From positions 181,188-245,187 of the forward strand of contig NZ_JALBFU010000001.1 of the NCBI RefSeq assembly GCF_022662575.1: a DNA stretch of 64,000 nucleotides. The letters are read 5' to 3'. A program made the translations under genes and the position numbers. The stretch comes from Luteimonas aquatica. GTDB taxonomy: Bacteria; Pseudomonadota; Gammaproteobacteria; Xanthomonadales; Xanthomonadaceae. The notes beneath the pieces are model-generated. The model searched no databases, was not told the origin of the DNA, and saw only the letters and a list, made by a program, of their open reading frames with translations. Positions 28,511 to 36,738 of this stretch are shown here, piece after piece. Every line of letters begins with the position of its first letter. Position 1 is the first letter of the stretch.

Positions 28511-28998
28511 CCGGTCCGGGCATTCCTGGCCGGGCGCTCGTCTAAGCACGACTCGCTTGTGGCGGGTGGCTTCGAATGGCGGTGTGGTGGCCGTCCATGG
28601 CGGTGCTAGGGCGGCTTCGGAACGTCCGGCCCGGCCATCCGTGGCCGGGCGCTCGCCTGAGCACGATCCGCATGTGGCGGGTGGCTTCGAATGGCGGTGC
28701 GTTTGCCGTCCATGGCGGTGCTGACAGGCTTCGGAACGTCCGGCCCGGCCATCCGTGGCCGGGCGCTCGCCTGAGCACGATCCGCTTGTGGCGGGTGGCT
28801 TCGAATGGCGGTGCGTTTGCCGTCCATGGCGGTGCTGACAGGCTTCGGAACGTCCGGCCCGGCCATCCGTGGCCGGGCGCTCGCCTGAGCACGATCCGCG
28901 TGTGGCGGGTGGCTTCGAATGGCGGTGCGTGTGCCGTCCATGGCGGTGCTGACAGGCTTCGGAACGTCCGGCCCGGCCATCCGTGGCCGGGCGCTCGC
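28511..28998. repeat. Tandem array of 114-bp palindrome-bearing units
   Basis: Four full units start at 28511, 28626, 28740 and 28854, and a partial fifth starts at 28968, giving periods of 115, 114, 114 and 114 bases. Units 2-4 are nearly identical; unit 1 is more diverged. Each carries a perfect hairpin, CCCGGCCA-TCCG-TGGCCGGG, and the block TTCGAATGGCGGTG. Because 114 is a multiple of three, all frames read as 38-residue repeats, but these are artefacts: there is no start site and codon use is not gene-like. It fills most of the 662-bp gap between the thiolase and isovaleryl-CoA dehydrogenase genes. REP/BIME-like array is the best description. Confidence 0.85.
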
Positions 28999-29033
28999 CT
29001 AAGCAAGCCCCGCTTGTGGCGGGGCTTGCTTAG
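28999..29033 (-). terminator. Perfect 15-bp hairpin at the isovaleryl-CoA dehydrogenase stop
   Basis: CTAAGCAAGCCCCGC (28999-29013) and GCGGGGCTTGCTTAG (29019-29033) pair perfectly around TTGTG. The stem overlaps the TAA stop of the minus-strand isovaleryl-CoA dehydrogenase gene (29030-29032). It looks like a variant of the hairpin region of the neighbouring repeat array. No T-tract follows, so it may stop the transcript only partly or protect its 3' end. Confidence 0.65.
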
Positions 29034-30187
29034 GCTCGCCCCTCGAACAGTTCGCGTCCGATCAGCATGCGGCGGATCTCGTTGGTGCCCGCGCCGATGG
29101 CGTAGAGCTTGGCGTCGCGCAGGATGCGCCCGGTCGGGTATTCGTTGATGTAGCCGTTGCCGCCGAGGGTCTGGATCGCTTCCAGCCCGACCTGCACCGC
29201 GGCGTCGGAGGCGTGCAGCAGGCAGGCGGCCGCGTCCACGCGCGACTTGTGGCCGGCATCGTAGTCGCGCGCCACCTGGTAGGCGAAGGCGCGGCTGGAC
29301 TGCAGGGCGGTGTACATGTCGGCGATCTTGGCCTGCATGATGCCGAAGGTGCCGATGGCGGCGTTGAACTGCTTGCGCTCGCGCACGTAGGGCAGGGCGA
29401 TGTCCAGCGCCGCCTGCATCAGGCCGAGCGGGCCGCCGGTCAGCACCAGGCGCTCGGTGTTCAGGCCGCGCATCAGCACCTTGACGCCCTGATGGACCTC
29501 GCCGAGCACGTTCTCGGCCGGGATCTCGCAGTTCTCGAACACCAGCTCGCAGGTGTTGGAGCCGCGCATGCCGAGCTTGTCCAGCTTCTGCGCGGTGGAG
29601 AAGCCCTTCATGCCCTTCTCGACCAGGAACGCGGTCATGCAGCGGCTTCCCGCGTCCTTGCCGGCGGTGCGCATGTACACGATCAGCACGTCGGCCTCGG
29701 GGCCGTTGGTGATCCACATCTTGTTGCCGTTGGCCACCCACACGCCGTCGCGCAGCTCGGCGCGGCAGCTCATCGAGCCGACCACGTCCGAGCCGGCGCC
29801 CGGTTCGCTCATCGCCAGCGCGCCCTTCCACTCGCCGCTGCACAGCCTGGGCAGGTACTTCTCGCGCTGCGCCTGGCTGGCGTTGGCATGCAGGTTGGAC
29901 ACGCACAGGTTGGAGTGGGCGCCGTAGGACAGGCCGACCGAGCCGGAGGCGCGCGAGATTTCCTCCATCGCCACCAGGTGGGCGAGGTAGCCCATGTCGC
30001 TGCCGCCGAACTCGCCCGGCACGGTCATGCCGAGCAGGCCCATCTCGCCGAGCTTGGGCCACAGGTCCTGGGGGAAGGCGTTGTCGTGGTCGATCTGCGC
30101 CGCGCGCGGGGCGATTTCCGCGTCCGCGAAACGGCGGATGGCTTCACGCAGGGCATCGAGCTCTTCACCGAGTGGGAACGGACGCAT
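29030..30187 (-). CDS. liuA: Isovaleryl-CoA dehydrogenase
   Basis: A 385-residue acyl-CoA dehydrogenase that makes 3-methylcrotonyl-CoA in leucine degradation. Typical segments are [55 protein letters not shown] (FAD/substrate), and [35 protein letters not shown] at the C-terminus. In isovaleryl-CoA dehydrogenase the catalytic Glu is in helix G (GLNTERLVL), not in the C-terminal loop where this protein has [23 protein letters not shown] is a diagnostic match. The start is the ATG at 30187, with AGAGG 5 bases upstream; the overlapping GTG at 30190 is less well placed. Confidence 0.93.
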   Translation of the reverse strand: MRPFPLGEELDALREAIRRFADAEIAPRAAQIDHDNAFPQDLWPKLGEMGLLGMTVPGEFGGSDMGYLAHLVAMEEISRASGSVGLSYGAHSNLCVSNLHANASQAQREKYLPRLCSGEWKGALAMSEPGAGSDVVGSMSCRAELRDGVWVANGNKMWITNGPEADVLIVYMRTAGKDAGSRCMTAFLVEKGMKGFSTAQKLDKLGMRGSNTCELVFENCEIPAENVLGEVHQGVKVLMRGLNTERLVLTGGPLGLMQAALDIALPYVRERKQFNAAIGTFGIMQAKIADMYTALQSSRAFAYQVARDYDAGHKSRVDAAACLLHASDAAVQVGLEAIQTLGGNGYINEYPTGRILRDAKLYAIGAGTNEIRRMLIGRELFEGRA

Positions 30188-30270
30188 CACGACCTCTTGT
30201 ACTCATCGGAGTCATGGCCCCCTTTGGCGAAGGGGCGCCGCGGCAGCGGCGGGGAATAGGAAGCACAGGC

Positions 30271-30305
30271 GGCCCCCAAGGTGTGTGCGACAAACCTTGG
30301 GGGCC
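30271..30305 (-). terminator. Hairpin after leucine dehydrogenase gene
   Basis: GGCCCCCAAGG (30271-30281) and CCTTGGGGGCC (30295-30305) form a perfect 11-bp stem, 29 bases beyond the leucine dehydrogenase stop on the minus strand and before the isovaleryl-CoA dehydrogenase start. A second shorter GC hairpin is near 30219-30238. There is no long T-tract. Confidence 0.6.
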
Positions 30306-30334
30306 GATCCGGGCATCGCCCGGATCGACGCCGG

Positions 30335-31435
30335 TCAGTGGTTGCGGATCCGGCCCTTGAAGCGCGGGGTGTTGCGGCCCATCGGCAGCTTGAGCTTGCC
30401 GATGGCGGCGATGCGCTCCTCGGCGAGGCGGTCGGCGGCCATATAGGTGGGGATGCCGTCGCGCTCGGAGATTTCGTAGATGCGCGTCAGGTTGTGGTAG
30501 ATCGTGCGCATCATGCGCATGGCGCGCTCGCGGTTGTAGCCGTCCAGCTCCAGCGCCACGTTCATCACGCCGCCGGCATTGACCGCGTAGTCGGGGGCGT
30601 AGAGGATGCCGCGCTTGACCACTTCGTCGCCGATGGCGTTGTTGGCCAGCTGGTTGTTGGCCGCGCCGCAGATGATCTTGGCCTTCAGGCGGGGCAGGGT
30701 GTGCTCGTTGACGGTGCCGCCCAGCGCGCAGGGCGAATAGACGTCGGCGTTGACGTCGTAGATCTCCTCCGCGCCCACGGCCTCGGCGCCGTACTCGCTG
30801 ACCGCCTTGTCGATCAGCTGCTTGTTGATGTCGGTGACGAAGATCTTGGCGCCGCGCTCCTTGAGCAGCTTCACGAACTCCATGCCGACGTGGCCCAGGC
30901 CCTGCACGGCGTAGCTGTACTTGCCCACTTCCTCGTCGCCGAACTTGCGGTTGAGCGTGGCCATCAGGCCCTGCAGCGTGCCGTAGGCGGTGAACGGCGA
31001 GGGGTCGCCCGAGCCGCCGTGGACCTGGTGCACGCCGGTGACGTACTCGGTCTCGCGGAACACGTATTCCATGTCGTTGACGTCGATGCCTACGTCCTCG
31101 GCGGTGATGTAGCGGCCGCCCAGCGACTCCACGAACTGGCCGAAGGCGCGGAACAGCGCCTCGGACTTGTCGGCCGCGGGGTCGCCGATGATCACCGCCT
31201 TGCCGCCGCCGATGTTCAGGCCGGCCACCGCGTTCTTGTAGGTCATGCCGCGCGAGAGGCGCAGCACGTCGTTGAGCGCTTCCTGCTCGGTCTTGTACGG
31301 CCACATGCGCGTGCCACCCAGGGCCGGTCCGAGCACGGTGTTGTGGATCGCGATGATGGCCTTCAGGCCCGCGTCCTTGTTGTGGCAGAACACGACCTGC
31401 TCGTGGCCGTAGGTGTCGAGGTGTTCGAAGATCAT
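30335..31435 (-). CDS. ldh: Leucine dehydrogenase (Glu/Leu/Phe/Val dehydrogenase family)
   Basis: A 366-residue NAD-dependent amino-acid dehydrogenase, turning leucine, valine and isoleucine into their 2-oxo acids and ammonia. Visible are the substrate-binding Lys region GGTRMWPYKTEQEALNDVLRL, the catalytic Lys in GMTYKNAVAGLNIGGGKAVI, and the NAD Rossmann motif VQGLGHVGMEFVKLL (about residue 183). Length matches the octameric leucine dehydrogenases (360-366), shorter than glutamate dehydrogenases. The N-terminus MIFEHLDTYGHEQVVFCHN is the usual start of this enzyme. It lies upstream of isovaleryl-CoA dehydrogenase, giving the entry step of leucine breakdown. Confidence 0.93.
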   Translation of the reverse strand: MIFEHLDTYGHEQVVFCHNKDAGLKAIIAIHNTVLGPALGGTRMWPYKTEQEALNDVLRLSRGMTYKNAVAGLNIGGGKAVIIGDPAADKSEALFRAFGQFVESLGGRYITAEDVGIDVNDMEYVFRETEYVTGVHQVHGGSGDPSPFTAYGTLQGLMATLNRKFGDEEVGKYSYAVQGLGHVGMEFVKLLKERGAKIFVTDINKQLIDKAVSEYGAEAVGAEEIYDVNADVYSPCALGGTVNEHTLPRLKAKIICGAANNQLANNAIGDEVVKRGILYAPDYAVNAGGVMNVALELDGYNRERAMRMMRTIYHNLTRIYEISERDGIPTYMAADRLAEERIAAIGKLKLPMGRNTPRFKGRIRNH

Positions 31436-31713
31436 CGAAAAACTCCGTGCATGGCACCGGATCCGCGCGGGCGGGCGGTGCTGGCGATGTAAGGTGTATG
31501 TGGTAAGTGATTGAATCGGCAGGTATCGAGGCGCGGCGCGCAACGGGGCCGGCGTCGAAGGCGCGGTATTTTACGCGTCCCTTCCGGCAAAAGCCCGTAC
31601 AGCGCAGTAGGGCGGCCCAGGACGCGTTCGCGGCCGTGCGCGGGCGCGTGTCGCCGGGGGATGCGAGACGCGCGGGCGACGGGGTGCCCGCGCGCAGGCG
31701 TGGGCACGGCAAG

Positions 31714-31736
31714 GAAAAGGCGGCCATGGGCCGCCT
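31714..31736 (-). terminator. Rho-independent terminator after ketosynthase gene
   Basis: On the minus strand GGCGGCC-CAT-GGCCGCC forms a perfect seven-pair stem followed by TTTTCC. It sits 47 bases past the stop of the ketosynthase-like gene. The rest of the 346-bp gap 31436-31781, upstream of leucine dehydrogenase, holds no gene I can support. Confidence 0.8.
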
Positions 31737-31781
31737 CGTCGGCATCCGGCCGCGACGCGCGCGGCCGGTCCGGGCGGGCGC

Positions 31782-33650
31782 TCAGTCGGCGCCCTGCCAG
31801 TGGTGGCGCTCGGCCATCGCCAGCGCCAGCCGCGGGCCGCGGCGGTACATGCGCTCGCGCCGCTCGCGCTCGGCGCGCAGCTGCGGCCAGCGTTCGAGGT
31901 AGGCGGACAGCACCTGCGGGTCGATCGCGTAGCGCGCGAAGGCCTCGGCATGCGCCGAGCGCAGCGCGATCGCGCCGTTGTAGCCGCCGAAGCCCTGGGT
32001 GGCGCACAGCGCGCCGCCGTCGGCGCTGCCGGCCACGGGCGCCGCCTGCAGCGTGAAGGCCTCCGCCACCGATTCCAGTTCCGGATCCAGGCGGCGCAGC
32101 GTCGGCACGCCCGGCGCGGGACGTCCCAGCACGTACTGCAGCGCCTGCGAGATCGCCTTCAGCCCGGTCTCGCCCATGGTGTGCGCATCGCCCAGAGCCT
32201 TGGGCGTGCCCACGGCCATCGGCGGCAACGGCCCCTGGAAGCCCTGGCGCTCGGCCGCGCCGGCGCGGCCGGCGGCGGCGGTGGTGAGATCGGTCTTGGA
32301 ATTGGTGCGCGTGCCGGTGGCGTGCGCGACCAGATATTCGAAGTCGGCGATGCCGTAGCCGTGCGCGCGGTAGGCCATGTCGAGCGCGTGCACCACCGCG
32401 TTCTCGCCGCCGAAGCCCACGCCGGCGAAATGCGCCTTGCCGCCGGCCTCGCCGCTCTGGCCCCAGCCGACGACGATCGAGGTGATGTCGAGGAAATTGC
32501 GCAGCGCGAAGTCCAGCGTGGTCACCAGCACGCCCGAGCCGCCGTGGCCGACCACGGTGCCGTTGGCGTCGATGTCGAACGGCGCCAGCGAATGCGCGAC
32601 CGCGCGCTGCTCATCGGGCGCGCGGCCGGCGTTGATCGCCTCGAGCTTCTCGCTGGTCATCAGCGCGCCGCCGCCGAAGGCGTCGAGGATGCCGAAGCGC
32701 GGCTGCAGCGCGGCGTCGGCCGCGCACAGCAGCGCCATCTTCGGACGCACGAAGCCCGGGTAGTCGAACAGCAGCTGCGGGGCGATGTCGCTGAAGGCGA
32801 TCAGGCTGGAGGCGCAGGCGCCGACCGCGGTCAGCGGGGTCTGCGGCACGCGCTGGTAGCCCGGGTCGTCGGAATGCAGCGAATCGCGCAGCGCCGGATT
32901 CTTCAGGGTGCGGCTCAGGCTGTAGGAGGGCGCCAGCATGGTCGACACCAGCGCCGGCCCGTGCGAGCCGAGCGAGGTGGCCAGGCGCACCGCGAACTTG
33001 TCGCGCGGCTCGCCGCCCGGCGGCGGCGGCGCGTCGGGCCGCAGCCACTGCGCCAGCGCGTCCAGGCCGCCGAAGGCCGTGGCCGAGGCGACGCGGAACT
33101 CGTAGGGGCGCGGCAGCAGTTCCGACAGCGGTGCCGGCAGGCCGGCCAGCGCGCCGAGGGCGCCGTAGACGAACAGCTGCGCCTGCAGCGAGGGGCCGAG
33201 CAGCGCCTCGTCCTGGAACAGGCCGTACATGTCCTTCAACTCCGACTCGCGCACGTCGGCGTAGCGCAGGCCGGCCAGCCGGCGCAGGCCGCCGGTCTCG
33301 AAATCGTGCGGCAGCGGGGCGGCGATGTCGGTGACGGTCTGGTTGGGGGCCAGCAGGCCCGGATCGATGCGGCGGATGCCGAGCGCCGCGCGCAGCTGCG
33401 CGCCGTGGCGGGCCTCGATCTCGGCGGTCGTGGCCGGCTGGCCGGCCTGCTCGCCGCCGGTCCAGCGCATGGCCGGCAGCGCTTCCTCGCCGGTGTCGTC
33501 CTCGAACGCGACCAGGCCGGCGTCGAAGGCGGCCAGCGCGATGAAGTTGGCGTCGCCGCGCACCAGCGCCTGGTAGGTCTCGGTGCTGCCCACCGCCGAC
33601 ATCGTGCACGGCGTGCCGACCGTGACCAGGACCTGATCGGCGCTCAGCAT
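31782..33650 (-). CDS. Beta-ketoacyl synthase-like protein (orphan)
   Basis: A 622-residue thiolase-fold protein, longer than FabF (about 410). The catalytic triad of a ketosynthase is intact: Cys279 in LTAVGACASSLIAF, His443 in LVAHATGTRTNSKTD and His490 in KALGDAHTMGETGL. The first 180 or so residues (VTVGTPCTMSAVGSTETYQA, then DDTGEEALPAMRW...) are an extension before the core. It therefore should condense acyl and malonyl units, but there is no acyl carrier protein, acyltransferase or reductase gene nearby. It is divergent from the papain/hydrolase fusion gene. The real start is MLSADQVLVTVG at 33650; a much longer open frame upstream overlaps the opposite-strand gene and is an artefact. 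I cannot name the product. Confidence 0.8.
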   Translation of the reverse strand: MLSADQVLVTVGTPCTMSAVGSTETYQALVRGDANFIALAAFDAGLVAFEDDTGEEALPAMRWTGGEQAGQPATTAEIEARHGAQLRAALGIRRIDPGLLAPNQTVTDIAAPLPHDFETGGLRRLAGLRYADVRESELKDMYGLFQDEALLGPSLQAQLFVYGALGALAGLPAPLSELLPRPYEFRVASATAFGGLDALAQWLRPDAPPPPGGEPRDKFAVRLATSLGSHGPALVSTMLAPSYSLSRTLKNPALRDSLHSDDPGYQRVPQTPLTAVGACASSLIAFSDIAPQLLFDYPGFVRPKMALLCAADAALQPRFGILDAFGGGALMTSEKLEAINAGRAPDEQRAVAHSLAPFDIDANGTVVGHGGSGVLVTTLDFALRNFLDITSIVVGWGQSGEAGGKAHFAGVGFGGENAVVHALDMAYRAHGYGIADFEYLVAHATGTRTNSKTDLTTAAAGRAGAAERQGFQGPLPPMAVGTPKALGDAHTMGETGLKAISQALQYVLGRPAPGVPTLRRLDPELESVAEAFTLQAAPVAGSADGGALCATQGFGGYNGAIALRSAHAEAFARYAIDPQVLSAYLERWPQLRAERERRERMYRRGPRLALAMAERHHWQGAD

Positions 33651-33702
33651 GGGCGCGATTCCCGTGAAGGGACGGGGTGTCGTGCGCCGTTGGCGGCGCG
33701 GG

Positions 33703-33732
33703 CGTGCATCTGTGATCCGTGCATCTGTGATC
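33703..33732. repeat. 15-bp exact tandem duplication
   Basis: CGTGCATCTGTGATC occurs twice head to tail at 33703-33717 and 33718-33732, and the last part GTGATC is echoed once more after it. It lies 53 bases upstream of the ketosynthase start in the divergent promoter region, so it could change promoter spacing or operator number. Confidence 0.7.
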
Positions 33733-33959
33733 GTGATCCGGAAGTGGGGAACCGCCGGGCGGCCGGTCGTGGCCGCGGGGCGGGCGCATAAGGTTAATGC
33801 TTTGCGGGCGGATTGGCGCCTGCGCCGTGCCCGGGCGGGCCGCGGCGCGGGCCCGCGCATGCCCGGGCGCATTGCCATCGCCGTCGCTTCCGGCGAGATG
33901 GCGCGCTGGCATGCTGGGCGCATGTCGCCGGCGCCCGGCGCGATCTGAGCAGCATCGCA

Positions 33960-34013
33960 TTGAACCCCGTCTCTGAATTGAACCCCATCTCTGAATCGAA
34001 CCAGGTTCCCGAA
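33960..34013. repeat. 18-bp tandem repeat before the papain/hydrolase gene
   Basis: TTGAACCCCGTCTCTGAA (33960-33977) and TTGAACCCCATCTCTGAA (33978-33995) differ by one base, and a degenerate third copy begins TCGAACCAGGTTCCCGAA (33996-34013). The block ends 21 bases before the ATG at 34035. It may be a set of operator half-sites or a slippage product. The remainder of the 384-bp divergent gap 33651-34034 has no gene. Confidence 0.7.
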
Positions 34014-34034
34014 CACTTCCCCCCGGAGGATGGC

Positions 34035-36113
34035 ATGGCTACGAAGAAGGCACCGCAGACCCCGCCCGCGCGCGCGCGCCTGCTCGACGCGCGCCCGGAC
34101 ACCGCGGATTTCCGCGACCGCATGTTCGAGCCCACCCTGGTCGACGTGCCGGTGCGCGTGCCGCTGGAGCGGCATCTGGCGCTGAAGGTGCCGGTGCTGA
34201 ACCAGGGCGAGGAGGGCGCATGCACCGCCTTCGGCCTGGCCACCATCGCGCATACCCTGCTGCGCACACGCGGCTCGGGTGCCGACACCGAGCAGGTGAG
34301 CACGCGCATGTTCTACGACATGGCGCGCCGCAACGACGAATGGCGCGGCGAGGCCTATTCGGGCTCCAGCTGCCGCGGCGCGATGAAGGGCTGGCATCGC
34401 CATGGGGTCTGCGCCGAGGCGCTGTGGCCGTACAAGCCCGGCGAGAAGCCCGAGCCCTACACCGACGAGCGCGCCAAGGACGCGCTCAAGCGCCCGCTCG
34501 GCGCCTACTTCCGCGTCAACCACAAGGACCTGGTGGCCATGCACGCCGCCTTCGCCGAGGTCGGCGTGCTGTACGCCTCGGCCTCGGTGCACGAGGGCTG
34601 GTTCGATCCGCCGGCCAGCGGCCGGATCGAGTGGCGCGGCCAGGACGTGGCCGGCGGCCACGCCTTCGCCATCGTCGGCTACGACGAGACCGGCTTCTGG
34701 ATCCAGAACTCCTGGGGCGCCGGCTGGGGCCGCCGCGGTTTCGGCCACGTCGGCTACGACGAATGGCTGCAGTACGGCGACGACGTCTGGGTCGGGCGCC
34801 TGGCCGCGCCGGTGCGGCTGCAGCGCGCGCAGTCGGCGGCGGTGAGCATCTCGGCGCTGGGACGGCAGTCGGCCGGCTATGCGCAGGCCGACCTGCGCGG
34901 GCATATCGTCAGTCTCGGCAACAACGGCCGGCTGCGCGAGAGCGGGCGCTTCGGCACCGGCGTGGAGGACGTGCGCAACCTGGTCCGCCACGACATGCGC
35001 AAGGCCATGCAGGACTGGAAGAAGAAGCGCGTGCTGCTCTACGCGCATGGCGGCCTGGTGCCCGAGGATTCGGCGATCCAGCGCGTGGCCGACTACCGCG
35101 ACGCCTTCCTGCGCCAGGAAATCTATCCGCTCTGCTTCGTCTGGAAGAGCGACCTGTGGACCACCCTGGGCAACATCCTGCGCGACAGCGCCCGCCCGCG
35201 CACCGAGGGCGGGATCGAGCGCGCGCGCGACCTGCTGCTCGACCGGCTCGACGACACCCTCGAACCGCTGGCGCGCCTGGCCGGCGGCAAGGCGCTGTGG
35301 GACGAGATGAAGGAGAACGCGCTGCTCGCCACCACCGCCGTGCAGCGCAACGCCGACGGCGGCATCCAGGAGGCCGGCGGCGCGGCGCAGGTGGCGCGGC
35401 TGCTGCACGAGTGGATGCAGGAGGACGCCTCGGTGGAGCTGCACGTGGCCGCGCACAGCGGCGGCTCGATCCTGATGGCGCCGCTGGTGCAGCTGCTCAC
35501 CTCCGAGGGGCAGGTGATCGGCGGCCCGGCGCACGGCATGCAGGGCATGGGCGCGAAGATCGACAGCCTCAATCTGTGGGCGCCGGCGATCACCATGGAG
35601 ATGTTCCTGATGACCTACGCGCCGGCGCTGGAGGCCGGCCGCATCGACCGCGCCGGCCTGTTCACCCTCACCGACAAGGCCGAGAACGACGACCAGTGCG
35701 CGCGCATCTACAACAAGTCGCTGCTGTACCTGGTGGCGCACGCGTTCGAATCGCAGCCGCGCAGCTGGATCGACCGCCGCCTGAGCCAGGGCACGCCGCT
35801 CGCCGGCATGGCGCGCTTCCTTGCCGCGCGCGGTATCGAGGACCAGGCCTTCGGCTTCGAGCGCGTGCACAAGCTGCTGCGCTCCGGGCGCCTGGACTGG
35901 GTGCAGTCGCCCACCTCGGACCGGCCGCCCGGCTCGGCGCTGGCCGCCAACGCCACCACGCACGGCGGCTTCGACGACGACCGCGCCACGCTGGAGGCCA
36001 CCGCCGCGCGCATCCTGGGCAGGAAGCAGGCGGCCGAACCCTTCAGCATCCACCGCTCCGAGGCCGGTCTGCGCGAACGCTGCCTGGAACTGCTCAGCGC
36101 GCTGGATACCTAG
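34035..36113 (+). CDS. Papain-like peptidase fused to alpha/beta-hydrolase-like domain
   Basis: A 692-residue two-domain protein. Residues about 45-255 are a C1A papain-like domain with all catalytic residues: Gln57 and Cys63 in NQGEEGACTAFG, His209 in AGGHAFAIVGYD and Asn225 in WIQNSWGAGWGRRGFG. Residues about 330-645 look like a serine hydrolase: VLLYAHGGLVPED (oxyanion-side HGG) and LHVAAHSGGSILMAPL with Ser475 as nucleophile; His643 in ATTHGGFDD could be the base. There is no signal peptide, so it acts in the cytoplasm or is exported by another route. The start has a GGAGGATGGC ribosome site. It is divergent from an orphan ketosynthase. I know no characterised protein of this design. Confidence 0.8.
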   Translation: MATKKAPQTPPARARLLDARPDTADFRDRMFEPTLVDVPVRVPLERHLALKVPVLNQGEEGACTAFGLATIAHTLLRTRGSGADTEQVSTRMFYDMARRNDEWRGEAYSGSSCRGAMKGWHRHGVCAEALWPYKPGEKPEPYTDERAKDALKRPLGAYFRVNHKDLVAMHAAFAEVGVLYASASVHEGWFDPPASGRIEWRGQDVAGGHAFAIVGYDETGFWIQNSWGAGWGRRGFGHVGYDEWLQYGDDVWVGRLAAPVRLQRAQSAAVSISALGRQSAGYAQADLRGHIVSLGNNGRLRESGRFGTGVEDVRNLVRHDMRKAMQDWKKKRVLLYAHGGLVPEDSAIQRVADYRDAFLRQEIYPLCFVWKSDLWTTLGNILRDSARPRTEGGIERARDLLLDRLDDTLEPLARLAGGKALWDEMKENALLATTAVQRNADGGIQEAGGAAQVARLLHEWMQEDASVELHVAAHSGGSILMAPLVQLLTSEGQVIGGPAHGMQGMGAKIDSLNLWAPAITMEMFLMTYAPALEAGRIDRAGLFTLTDKAENDDQCARIYNKSLLYLVAHAFESQPRSWIDRRLSQGTPLAGMARFLAARGIEDQAFGFERVHKLLRSGRLDWVQSPTSDRPPGSALAANATTHGGFDDDRATLEATAARILGRKQAAEPFSIHRSEAGLRERCLELLSALDT

Positions 36114-36212
36114 GGCCCGCGTCGGCCAGCGGGCGGGCGCGGGACGCCGACGCGCGCCAGGCCGTCGCCGTCCCGGCCGGCATGCTGCGCGATGCCGGCC
36201 GGGTCTGGCGCT

Positions 36213-36539
36213 CTAGATCCGGCCCCTCACCCAGTAGCCGCCGCGGAAACGCCAGTCCGCGCCGGCCCGGTACCAGCGCGCCGGGCGGTAGACGTAGCCG
36301 GCGCGCGCCGGCACGTAGCCGCCCGCCACCCAGACGTGACGCCGGCCGTTCCAGCGCCAGTAGCCCGGCGTCCACGCATAGCCCGGGCGCACCACGACCC
36401 GTTCGTGGCGCGGGGGCGGTGGCGCCACGCGCACGCTGACGCCGACGAAGCCGGCGGCCTGCGCGGACCCGCTGTGCAGGCCGCCGCCAAGCGCGGCGCA
36501 GGCGATCGCCGCGGACAGGATCCAGGGACGCAACCTCAT
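36213..36539 (-). CDS. Exported YXWGXW/WXXGXW-repeat protein
   Basis: A 108-residue protein with a signal peptide ([19 protein letters not shown], cut near AQAAG). The mature part is Tyr/Trp/Arg-rich with the family's spaced aromatic repeats: [36 protein letters not shown] and [11 protein letters not shown]. Proteins of this type are small, basic and exported; their job is unknown, with roles in envelope stress or nucleic-acid or polysaccharide contact being proposed only by composition. It is convergent with the papain/hydrolase gene and divergent to icmF. Confidence 0.82.
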   Translation of the reverse strand: MRLRPWILSAAIACAALGGGLHSGSAQAAGFVGVSVRVAPPPPRHERVVVRPGYAWTPGYWRWNGRRHVWVAGGYVPARAGYVYRPARWYRAGADWRFRGGYWVRGRI

Positions 36540-36738
36540 GACCATCTCCTCGCATCGGCGCCCACGCGCCGTTCGTGAAGGGGAACGCCGGCCGCGCGCG
36601 GCTGTTGACGGCCGGCCGCCGCGCGTTCAGGCGCGCGCCACCCTGCGGGTGCGCACGGTCGCCGCCGCCCGGGGCGGGGAGGGCGGCATGGGCCGCACGC
36701 TACAATCGGCGCATTCCAGTAGCCGTTCGGAGCGCGCG

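Noticed and set aside
28606-28980. Protein with 38-residue tandem repeats
   Set aside because: The period 114 is a multiple of three, so every frame is open and repetitive; there is no ribosome site, and the DNA is palindromic and intergenic.
28511-28998. CRISPR array
   Set aside because: The units are 114 bases long and nearly identical through their whole length; there are no variable spacers and no cas genes in the window.
33651-36053. N-terminal extension of the ketosynthase to a 1423-residue protein
   Set aside because: This part of the frame is antisense to the papain/hydrolase gene, whose catalytic motifs are clear; the conserved ketosynthase start is at 33650.
36538-36738. Upstream start for IcmF adding 67 residues
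   Set aside because: The extra part is Arg-rich read-through of the intergenic region and lacks conservation; [12 protein letters not shown] is a natural IcmF start.
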